From positions 224,248-288,247 of the forward strand of contig CAWKFQ010000023.1 in assembly GCA_963848955.1 (NCBI GenBank): a DNA stretch of 64,000 nt. The letters run 5' to 3'. Shown in pieces: positions 45,618 through 53,131 of the stretch (within the stretch, counting starts at the first letter, position 1; each line of letters begins with the position of its first letter). The DNA is from DASUPK01 sp963848955 (GTDB taxonomy: Bacteria > Actinomycetota > Thermoleophilia > Solirubrobacterales > 70-9). Below the pieces are notes generated by a model, which did not search any database, was not told the DNA's origin, and was given only the letters and a program-made list of their open reading frames with translations. Made by a program: the position numbers and the translations under genes.

Positions 45618-46636
45618 CAGAACTCCCGCTCGACGACGAAGCGGGCGAGGGCGGCCAGCTCGGCGCACGCGGCGGCCGCCAACCCGGCGCCCGTCCAACG
45701 ACCGGCAGGCGGCGTCGAGGTGGTCGCGGGCAAGCGCCTCGGTGGCCTGCCGGGCCCCGCAGCCCTCGACCAACTCGGTCGCCCGGGCCACGGCGGCGCG
45801 CGTCGAGCGGCCCGTTCAGCAGCAGCCGCCGCAGCTCGTCGGCCCCGTGCCCGTCCGCCGGCGCCCAGGGCGAAGACCACCGGGAGCGACTTCTTGCGGG
45901 TGGACAGATCGTTGCCGCCGGGCTTGCCGGTTCGCTCGGGGTCGCCCCAGATGCCGAGGACGTCGTCGACGGCCTGGAACGCGAGGCCGAGGTGGGCGCC
46001 GAAGCTGCGCAGCGACTCGACCACCGCGGCGGGGCGCCCGCCAGCACCGACCCGATGGCGGCGGCGCAGGACAGGAGCGCACCGGTCTTGCCCGCGGCCA
46101 TGCCGAGGCACTCGTCGCGGGTGACGTCGGCCCGGCTCTCGAACGCCATGTCGTGGGCCTGCCCGCCGATCATGGCCGCCACGGCGTCGGTCAGCACGGC
46201 GCGGCGGCCGGCCCCCGCGGGGCTCTGCTCGAGCAGCACCTGATGGCCGAGCGTGACGCAGGGCGTCGCCGACGAGGATGGCCGGTCCGACCCCGTACAG
46301 CGCCCACACCGTGGGCCGGTGGCGGCGTTCCCGGTCGCCGTCGATGATGTCGTCGTGGAGCAGCGAGAAGTTGTGGACCAGCTCGACGGCGACGGCGCCG
46401 GGCAGCCCCACGGCCGCGTCGCGCCGGCGGCCTCGGCCGCGAGCACCGCCAGCGCCGGGCGGACCCCCTTGCCGCCGCCCCGGTCGCCGGGCGCACCGTC
46501 GGTCGTCGCACCAGCCGAGGTGGTAGGCGGCGAGCCGGCCAGGTCGGGTTGAGCCGCTCGACGGCGGCGAGCAGCGCCGGCTGAGCGTCGTCCGCGGGTA
46601 CGGCGCGCAGCATCGGGGACGGAGCATCGCGGTCAT
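45617..46636 (-). CDS. Polyprenyl (farnesyl-type) diphosphate synthase; frameshifts
   Basis: A trans-prenyl diphosphate synthase that builds the C15 (or longer) chain for squalene. About 339 residues. The first Asp-rich motif is VHNFSLLHDDIIDGDRERR; the second is AFQAVDDVLGIWGDPER followed by GNDLSTRKKSLPVVFAL. GGQAHDMAFESRADVT and AAGKTGALLSCAAAIGS are conserved. Start ATG 46636 overlaps the hpnE stop, but the recognisable N-terminus (MLRAVPADDAQPALLAAVER) is read from ATG 46613 in another frame, so either that is the start or an indel lies between. The product length cannot be fixed from the sequence. Confidence 0.85.
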   Translation of the reverse strand: MTAMLRPRCCAPYPRTTLSRRCSPPSSGSTRPGRLAAYHLGWCDDRRCARRPGRRQGGPPGAGGARGRGRRRDAAVGLPGAVAVELVHNFSLLHDDIIDGDRERRHRPTVWALYGVGPAILVGDALRHARPSGAARAEPRGGRPPRRADRRRGGHDRRAGPRHGVREPGRRHPRRVPRHGRGQDRCAPVLRRRHRVGAGGRPAAVVESLRSFGAHLGLAFQAVDDVLGIWGDPERTGKPGGNDLSTRKKSLPVVFALGAGGRARGRRAAAAAAERAARRAPPWPGRPSWSRAAGPGRPPRRLPATTSTPPAGRWTGAGLAAAACAELAALARFVVEREF

Positions 46637-48022
46637 GCGTGCCGACCTCCTCCTCGTGCGCCCGGCTGGGCCGGCAGGTAGCGGCGTGGTGCCCGGCGGC
46701 GAGGACGGCGGCGGGCGGCGGCGTCGCCGCTGCGCACCGCACCCTCCATCGTCGCCGGCCATCCGGTGTCGGTCCACGCCCCGGCCAGCAACAGCCCGGC
46801 GACGCGGGTCTGCGCCGGCGGCCGGGCGCCAGCCTGCCGGGCACTCCCCTGAACGTGGCCGCGGGCTCGCGCGAGACCAGGGCGTCGACGACCGGGCGCG
46901 CGTGCGCCGCGGGAACAGCTCGGCCAGGCTGGCGACGACCGCGGCCTTGACGTCGTCGGAGGGCCGGTCCATGTACGCGTCGGCGGCGGACAGCGACACC
47001 GCCAGGTACTGGCCCCGCCCGAGCCCGGCGCCGGCGGTGCGGTCGAACACGAACTGGACGTCGTGTCCGACGCCGGCGGCGAACTCGAGCTCGGTGACCC
47101 GCCGGTCGTAGACGACGTGCACGTTGACGATCGGCGAGACGCCGAGCCGCGCGGCCCACGTCGTCGAGGGCCGGCGAGGTCCGGCGCCACGTCGGCGACC
47201 GCGGTGTGGGGGACGGCGACCACCACGGCGTCGGCGGCGCGCTGCGTGTCGGCGACCGTGACTGTGAACCCGAGACCTGGCGCGGCTGGTCGGGTCGACC
47301 GTGGTGACCGGCACTCCCGTCAGGACCTCGACGCCGGCCCTCTCGAGCGCCCGGCCGCCAGCGGTCGCCGTGCAGCTCCCCCAGCGGGACCGATGCCCAG
47401 CCGATGTCGGCGGCGGCGGACTCGGTGAGCAGGCCGGTCTGGAACACCATCGCGGCCAGCGCCAGCGACGCCTCGGTCGCCGGCAGGTTCACGGTCGGGC
47501 GGCAGATCAGGTCCCACAGGACATCCCGTGCCGCCGGCGACTGGCCATGACGGGTGAGCCACTCGCTGAACGTCTGCTGGTCGGTCTCTGCGGCGTCGAC
47601 GTCGACCCGGCGGAGCGCCAGCGCCGCCGGCCCGAGCCGCAGCCGGTCGCGGATGCCGAGGTGGCGATAGGTCAGCAGTGACCGGCCGAGGTGCGCGGGC
47701 GCCGGGCAGGAGGCGGCTGCGGCGCAGCCGCGACGTCCTGCCGCCGGGGGCGACCACGGGCACGTCGAGGCGCGACTGGAGGCGCACCCGGTCGGCGACC
47801 CCGAGGCGCTCGAGGAGCGCCCGGTAGGCGCGTGCAGCAGCGCAGGAACACGTGCTGGCCGTTGTCGAACCACAGGTCGTTGTGTCGGAACGACCAGGTT
47901 GCCCCGCCCAGCCGCCGTCGCCGCTCGACGAGCGTCACCTCGGCGCCGGCGTCGGCGCACGCCAGCGCCGCCGCCATGCCGGCGAGGCCCCCGCCGACGA
48001 CGCAGATGCGGGGCCGGGTCAT
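46633..48022 (-). CDS. hpnE: Hydroxysqualene dehydroxylase HpnE; many frameshifts
   Basis: A flavoprotein of the amine-oxidase/phytoene-desaturase fold that reduces hydroxysqualene to squalene. The N-terminal FAD motif is ICVVGGGLAGMAAALACADA, then LVERRRRLGGATWSFRHNDL and WFDNGQHVFLRCCT. Later segments include YRHLGIRDRLRLGPAALALR, WDLICRPTVNLPATEASLAL, SPIVNVHVVYDRRVTELEF and the C-terminal GLLLAGAWTDTGWPATMEGA, which binds FAD. At least six frame changes are needed to join them, the densest in the window. Total length (~460 residues) is normal. The start overlaps hpnD by four bases. Confidence 0.83.
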
Positions 48023-48905
48023 GCTCGTGTCCCCTGCGGGAACGGCGACAGGCTGCGGGCGGCGACGGTGAGCTTCTGGCCGGTGGTGAGGGAGACACGA
48101 CCCCGCAACGCCGCCGCCGGGTCGCGCTCGATGTGGTCGAGCAGGCGGTGGTAGATGCCCGCCATCGCGGCCACGCAGGCGCGGGAGCGGTGGTCCAGGT
48201 GCGGCAGGAGGCCCAGCCCTCGCTCGTACCACCCCCGCGCCCGTTCGGCCTCGAACGCGAGCAGCGCCGCCAGCCGATCGACCGGTCCCGACGCGTCCGG
48301 CGGGCAGCCGAAGCGGGCCAGGTCGTCGGCTGGCAGGTAGACCCGGCCGAGCTGGTCGCGGTCCTCGAGCACGTCGCGCAGGACGTTGGTGAGCTGGAGG
48401 GCCACGCCGAGGTCATCGGCCAGCGGTGCCGTCACGTCGGGGCGGTCGGTGCCGAAGATCGCGAGGGACAGCCGCCCGATCGACCCGGCCACCTGCCGGC
48501 AGTAGACGACCAGCTCGTCGAACGTGGCGATGCGCGCCGAAACGAGATCGCGGCGACAGCCCTCGAACAGGTCGGCGATGGCGTCCGGCGGCAGCCGGTA
48601 GCGCCGCATCACGTCGGCCAGCGCCACCAGCACCGCATCGTCCGGATCGGCGGCCACGTCCTCCGCCACCGTTCGGGCCACCCGGTCCTGCAGATCGTCG
48701 AGGGCGCGGGCCCGAGCGCCGGTGGCACCGGGCTCGTCCACGATGTCATCGACCCGGCGGGCCAGTGCGTAGACCACCGCCATGGCCCGACGCTTCGGCG
48801 GGGGGAGCAGGGCGATGCCGTAGGCGAAGTTCTTGGCCTCGCGGCGGGTGACGTCGGCGCACGCCGCGTAGGCCCCCTCGAGATCGGGTTTCTGGCGTCT
48901 CTCAC
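48019..48905 (-). CDS. hpnD: Presqualene diphosphate synthase HpnD; indel just after the start
   Basis: HpnD joins two farnesyl diphosphates to presqualene diphosphate. About 295 residues of the squalene/phytoene synthase fold: REAKNFAYGIALLPPPKRRA, first Asp-rich motif ARRVDDIVDE, VAGSIGRLSLAIFG, and second Asp-rich region LTNVLRDVLEDRDQLGRVYL. The frame of the body has no start codon near the hpnC end; GTG 48905, which overlaps the hpnC stop by four bases, becomes the start if one or two bases in GTGAGAGACGCC are wrong. The end (LSPFPQGTRA) overlaps hpnE. Confidence 0.9.
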
Positions 48906-49795
48906 GCCGAGATCTCGGCGCCGGAGACGCCAGAACCCGGAGCGCGTGGCGCACCGTCTGCACCCGGGCGGGCCGCGCCGGTGTCGGCGAGCACGTCGTA
49001 CCCGGCCGCCTCGATGGCGTCGGCCGCCGCCAGGCCTCCGGCGACATAGCCGGCCACCGCGACCCGGGGCCAGCCCCGCAGCGAGCGGACCAACGGGGCG
49101 CCCGCCGCCAGCAGGTCCCGGGCCCGGGCCAGCTCGAAGGCGACGGTGGCGCGCAGGGCGGGTGAGGCGGCCGGCGCGGTCAGGTCCGCCTCGCCCACGC
49201 CGAAGCGCTCGAGGTCGTCGGCGGGGAGGTAGACCCGGCCGGAGGTGGCGTCCTCCGCCACATCCTGAAGGTGCTCGACAACCTGCAGGCCGCTGCAGAC
49301 CCGGTCGGACAGTGCCTGGCGCTCGGGCGTCAGGGCCCCGGCGATGGCCAGCACGGCCGTGCCGATCGGGTTGGCCGACAGCCGGCAGTAGTCGAGCAGC
49401 TCGTCCCAGGTCGCCTGGCGGAGGACCGTCTGGTCCCGCCGGTTGGCGGCGATGAGGTCGAAGAACGGGGCGGGCGTCAGGTCGGTGGCGGCGATCGTTC
49501 GGCCCAGCCGGGCGTTGACCGGATGGCTGGGCCGGCCCTCGAGAGCCGCCCGCAGGTCGGCCTCCAGCCAGTCCAGGGCCGCCGAGCGATCGCCCGGATG
49601 CTCGTCGCCGAGGTCGTCGGTCAGCCGCGAGAACGCGTAGACGGCAAGCAGATGGTCGCGGACGGCGCGGGGAACGAGCCGGGTGACGACGGGGAAGTTC
49701 TCGTGGTCAGCCTGGGCGAGGAGCCCGGCCTCCGGGGGCAGGGCAGGCCGGGGCGTGGCGCCCTCGGGTTGGATCGCCAACGCGATTTCGCCCAT
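48902..49795 (-). CDS. hpnC: Hydroxysqualene synthase HpnC
   Basis: An intact 297-residue squalene/phytoene-synthase-fold protein, the first gene of the hopanoid operon; it converts presqualene diphosphate to hydroxysqualene. The N-terminus contains ENFPVVTRLVPRAVRDHLLA and YAFSRLTDDLGDE, the first Asp-rich motif. SANPIGTAVLAIAGALTPER and VVEHLQDVAEDATSGRVYLP, the second motif, follow. ATG 49795 starts the protein. The upstream 100 bases hold a clear dyad (49817-49855), and a divergently placed or same-strand regulator gene follows it. Confidence 0.92.
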   Translation of the reverse strand: MGEIALAIQPEGATPRPALPPEAGLLAQADHENFPVVTRLVPRAVRDHLLAVYAFSRLTDDLGDEHPGDRSAALDWLEADLRAALEGRPSHPVNARLGRTIAATDLTPAPFFDLIAANRRDQTVLRQATWDELLDYCRLSANPIGTAVLAIAGALTPERQALSDRVCSGLQVVEHLQDVAEDATSGRVYLPADDLERFGVGEADLTAPAASPALRATVAFELARARDLLAAGAPLVRSLRGWPRVAVAGYVAGGLAAADAIEAAGYDVLADTGAARPGADGAPRAPGSGVSGAEISA

Positions 49796-49816
49796 GGCGC
49801 CGATAGTCCCCGCTTT

Positions 49817-49855
49817 CGTACAAGTATCTGACCCAGTGGTCAGAGATGTTGTACG
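49817..49855. promoter_or_regulatory. Two nested inverted repeats upstream of the hopanoid operon
   Basis: CGTACAA (49817-49823) pairs with TTGTACG (49849-49855), and inside it TCTGACC (49827-49833) pairs with GGTCAGA (49838-49844). The dyad spans 39 bases, ends 22 bases upstream of the hpnC ATG side, and lies between hpnC and the MerR-TetR fusion gene. It is a good operator candidate for that regulator, which would control the whole operon; this is inference. Confidence 0.65.
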
Positions 49856-49897
49856 TAAGTAAGCGCATGAGCACCCGAGTTCGCAACCCCTTCCGGA

Positions 49898-50680
49898 TCA
49901 CCCGGCGCCCAGGACGGCGCGCATGGTCTCCCGCGCCAACTGCACGATGAGGGCGACGGCGCGCTCGCGCGGCGTCCCCGATCCCGTGAGGACCGGGCCC
50001 ACACCGTCGACGAAGCAGGTGAGGGCGCCATCCGCCAGCTCCCGGTGCCCCGGTTGGCCGCGCAGGCTGCCGGCGGTGAGCTCCAGCAGCAGCATGAAGC
50101 CGGGCCGGGCCGACATCACCAGCGCCAGCATCGCCGCCGGCGGGTCCAGCTGCCCGCCTGCCCGGTCGGCTGCGGCCCGCACGTCTCCGACCACCCCGGC
50201 CACGACCGACTCGACGGCCGCGGCGAACAGCGCCTCCTTGGACTCGAAGTGCCGGTAGACGCTGCCCTTGGCCGTTCCCGCCTGGGCCGCCACATCGCTG
50301 ACGGCGACCGCCCCGTATCCACGGGCCGCGAACAGGTCGACGGCGGCGGCCACGATCCGCTCCCGGGTCGCATCGGGCACGCCGGACCGCCCGGTCAGCG
50401 CCGCCTCCCAGGTCTCGGTGTGGAACGCCTCCTCGTCACCGCTGGCCAACAGCTCGGGCAGGACGTCGCGGATGGTGGGCAGCGGCAATCGGCGTCGATC
50501 GCGCAAGACCCGGATGAGGCGGAGCGCCTGCACGTGGCGCTCGCTGTAGCGGAAGCGGTTGGCGGCCACCCGCTCGGGCGGGGGCAGCAGCCCGGCGTTG
50601 CGATAGTGGTGGATCGTGGTGGCCGGGATCCCGGTCTGCTCGACCAGCTCGGCAATCGTGTAGCGCGTGGTGCCGGTCAT
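49898..50680 (-). CDS. MerR-TetR fusion transcriptional regulator
   Basis: A 260-residue intact protein with two DNA-binding domains. Residues ~5-78 are a MerR winged helix (RYTIAELVEQTGIPATTIHH, YRNAGLLPPPERVAANRFRY, LRLIRVLRDRRRLPLPTIRD). A short linker leads to a TetR helix-turn-helix at ~102-150 (ATRERIVAAAVDLFAARGYG, AVAVSDVAAQAGTAKGSVYR, HFESKEALFAAAVESV) and a TetR-type all-helical ligand domain (ARPGFMLLLELTAGSLRGQP). It is on the same strand as hpnC and upstream of it, with the 49817 dyad between them. It likely senses a lipid or isoprenoid-related ligand, but nothing in the sequence says which. Confidence 0.9.
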   Translation of the reverse strand: MTGTTRYTIAELVEQTGIPATTIHHYRNAGLLPPPERVAANRFRYSERHVQALRLIRVLRDRRRLPLPTIRDVLPELLASGDEEAFHTETWEAALTGRSGVPDATRERIVAAAVDLFAARGYGAVAVSDVAAQAGTAKGSVYRHFESKEALFAAAVESVVAGVVGDVRAAADRAGGQLDPPAAMLALVMSARPGFMLLLELTAGSLRGQPGHRELADGALTCFVDGVGPVLTGSGTPRERAVALIVQLARETMRAVLGAG

Positions 50681-50739
50681 GCGGGTACGTTCCGCAGGGC
50701 GGCGGTGAGACGCTGGGACGACCGAGGAGGCACCGCAGC

Positions 50740-51543
50740 ATGAGGACCGTGGTGGTCACCGATTCGAGCGGCCGGCCGTCGCGGGCCCCTGCCGCCGGAG
50801 CGGTGGTCGTGGTGCCCATCACCATCCTGCTCGCCGACCGTCAGGTTCCCGACGACCAGATCGATCCGCTGGCCGTGGACGAGGCCCTGGCCAGGGGCGA
50901 GCCGATCAAGACCCGGGCCCCGGGGGTGATCGACTACCTCGACGCCGTCGAGAGCACCGACGCGCAGGCGGCGGTGATCCTCACCCCGGCCGCCGAGCTG
51001 ACAGCCATGTGGCGCCACGCCTGCCACGCGCCCTGGCTCGCGGACCGGCCGGTCGCGGTCGTGGACACGCGCACGGCGGCGTCGGGCCAGGCACTGGTGG
51101 CCGAGGCCGCCGCCGAGGCGGCCCTGGACGGCAACAGCTCGCTCGCCGACGTCGTCGCCGCGGCGCGGGAGGCCGCCGGCCGGGCGCGGGTGATCGGGGC
51201 GGTGGGCACCGCCGAGCCGCTGGTGGCCGCCGGGATGGTCGAGATCGAGCGCGGGCGCGGCCGACCGACGATCTTCGAGGCGCGCCAGGGGACGATCGAG
51301 CCGCTGCGGGTGCTCGACGGCGAGGATCCGGTGACGGCGCTCGCCGACCTCTACGGCAGGCAGCGGGGTGCCGGTGACCCCGTCGCGTTCACGGGCGCCG
51401 GCGCCGGCCCCGGAGGGCAGGCCATGGCCGAGCGACTCGCCGGGCTGGTCGGTTCCGAGCGGCCGCCGGAGGTCTGCAGCGCAGCGATGACCGTCTACAC
51501 GGGCCGGGGCGTGATCGGCATCGCCTGGCTCGACCGGGCCTGA
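50740..51543 (+). CDS. DegV-family fatty-acid-binding protein
   Basis: A 267-residue DegV protein starting MRTVVVTDSSGRPSRAPA. The TDSS motif and VVVVPITILLADRQVPDDQ are the N-terminal hallmarks; PIKTRAPGVIDYLDAVES corresponds to the conserved TS(Q/R)P loop that holds the fatty acid, and VAVVDTRTAASGQALVAEAA is typical of the middle. DegV proteins bind fatty acids and can feed the Fak kinase; no FakA homologue is present nearby. It is divergent from the MerR-TetR gene with a 59-base gap. Confidence 0.85.
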   Translation: MRTVVVTDSSGRPSRAPAAGAVVVVPITILLADRQVPDDQIDPLAVDEALARGEPIKTRAPGVIDYLDAVESTDAQAAVILTPAAELTAMWRHACHAPWLADRPVAVVDTRTAASGQALVAEAAAEAALDGNSSLADVVAAAREAAGRARVIGAVGTAEPLVAAGMVEIERGRGRPTIFEARQGTIEPLRVLDGEDPVTALADLYGRQRGAGDPVAFTGAGAGPGGQAMAERLAGLVGSERPPEVCSAAMTVYTGRGVIGIAWLDRA

Positions 51544-51619
51544 CGCGTTCACGCCGGCAAGTGCGCGTTCCCGTGGAAGTGGCCGTCCCGGCGACCACAT
51601 CCACGAACACAACGCTGGG

Positions 51620-52495
51620 TCAGGCGGTGGACAGCCCCAGGACCTTCTCGGCGTTGTGCCGCAGGAACTTGGGCCACACCTCGTCCTTGAACTGCACCCC
51701 GGGCAGCTCGCCCATGATGCGCTCGAGCGACAGCCCCATCGGGAAATAGCCGGCATAGATGATCTTGTCGGCGCCGCGGGTGTTGGCGTAGTCGATGATG
51801 GCCCTGGGGTAGTACTTCGGCGCGAAGGCACTGGTGGAGTAGTAGAGGTTGGGCCACTTGAGCATCAGCTTCACGGCCAGGTCGGCCCAGGGCTCGCAGC
51901 CGTGCCGGGTCACGAACACCAGCTCGGGAAAGTCGTAGCAGACCTCGTCGATCAGCTCGACGTGCTGGCAGGCGAAGCGCAGCCGGGGCCCCGGGATGCC
52001 GGCGCAGCAGAACACGGCGATGCCCAACTCCACGCACTTGGCATAGATCGGGTACATCTTCTTGTCGTTGATCGGCACCTGGGGGAAGGTGCCGGCGGGG
52101 AACACGCCGATCGAGCTGATCCCCCAGGTGTCGTGGGCGGCGGCGATGGCCCGCACGGCGTCCATGCCCTGGTTGGGGTCGACCGAGAGCTGGGGGATGA
52201 ACCGGTCGGGGAAGTCGCGCACGGCCCGCTCCCCGACCTCACCGTGCACACCGATGACGCCCTTCTCGACGCCCCAGAGGTCCATCTCCCGCAGGGTCAC
52301 GGCCAGGGGATCGGCACCCTTGTCGAGCTTCTTGTCGGGGACGTCCTTGAACATGTACTCGACCGGAAACTCGAAGTCTTCCTTCGACTCCTTGTCGTGC
52401 GTCTGCTGGGTGATGAACGCGTACTGCTTGCGCATGTTCCGGGCCGGGAAGCCGATCATCGTGTCGATGATCCCGATGTCTAACGGGGGCGTCAT
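51620..52495 (-). CDS. Amidohydrolase-family (amidohydro-rel) TIM-barrel protein
   Basis: An intact 291-residue protein starting MTPPLDIGIIDTMIGFPARN. The N-terminal HxH metal motif of related amidohydrolases is replaced by IIDTMIG, so a metal site is doubtful. QLSVDPNQGMDAVRAI, GIPGPRLRFACQHVELIDEV, ELVFVTRHGCEPWADLAVKL and the end FKDEVWPKFLRHNAEKVLGL match the decarboxylase-like amidohydrolase-2 family. A TRHG/EPW segment carries the histidine that often remains. The substrate is unknown. It is convergent with the DegV gene and divergent from the stress-protein gene. Confidence 0.8.
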   Translation of the reverse strand: MTPPLDIGIIDTMIGFPARNMRKQYAFITQQTHDKESKEDFEFPVEYMFKDVPDKKLDKGADPLAVTLREMDLWGVEKGVIGVHGEVGERAVRDFPDRFIPQLSVDPNQGMDAVRAIAAAHDTWGISSIGVFPAGTFPQVPINDKKMYPIYAKCVELGIAVFCCAGIPGPRLRFACQHVELIDEVCYDFPELVFVTRHGCEPWADLAVKLMLKWPNLYYSTSAFAPKYYPRAIIDYANTRGADKIIYAGYFPMGLSLERIMGELPGVQFKDEVWPKFLRHNAEKVLGLSTA

Positions 52496-52554
52496 GTCGG
52501 CTGGTTCTAGCAAGGGTCGCGGCGCACATGCCCTGTCGAGGCTAGGAAGTAGCG

Positions 52555-53074
52555 ATGGCGCTCGACCCCGACCCGACCACCGATACTGCGACGCCCTCGA
52601 TGCCCGAGGGTGACGCCGAGCCCGTCCGCGGACGCATCGTCGTGGGCATCGACGACTCCGGACAGGCGGCCGCGGCGCTGCGTTGGGCCCTGGCGGAGGG
52701 CGTCCTGCGGCAGGCGACCGTGGAGGTGGTGCACGCCTGGTCGCCGCCGATGTCGGCCCTGCCCTTCGGCGCCACCCTGCGCCTGCGTGCGAACGAGGGC
52801 GAGATCGACGCCGTCGCGCCGGGCGTCGGTGGACGAGATCGTCGACGCCGCGCTGGCCGAGATGGACAGCCGACCTCCCGAGGTCATGCGCACGATCCTG
52901 CCCGGCGGCGCGGCGCTGACGCTGATCGAGGTGGCCGAATCGGCGGACCTGCTGGTGGTCGGCTCCCACGGGCGCACGGGTCTCAGCCGGCTGGTCGTCG
53001 GCTCGGTGGCGATGGCGTGCGTGCAGCACGCGCCCTGCCCGGTGGTGGTGGTGAGGACCCCGTCGGAGGACTGA
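52555..53074 (+). CDS. Universal stress protein (UspA family); one frameshift
   Basis: About 173 residues. After an acidic N-terminus the Usp fold starts GRIVVGIDDSGQAAAALRWA (ATP-binding Asp in VGIDDS) and continues VEVVHAWSPP. The frame shifts near 52830 and then gives LIEVAESADLLVVGSHGRTG with the ATP-binding loop GSHGRTGLSRLVVGSVA (G-2x-G-9x-G-S) and the final strand PCPVVVVRTP. ATP-binding Usps respond to hypoxia or starvation. It is followed by the DUF2207 gene on the same strand, 57 bases on. Confidence 0.85.
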
Positions 53075-53131
53075 CTCCCCAGGGCCCGCCGCCGTCATCC
53101 GGCCGGCCGGCGGGAGCTACCTTCGAGCGCG

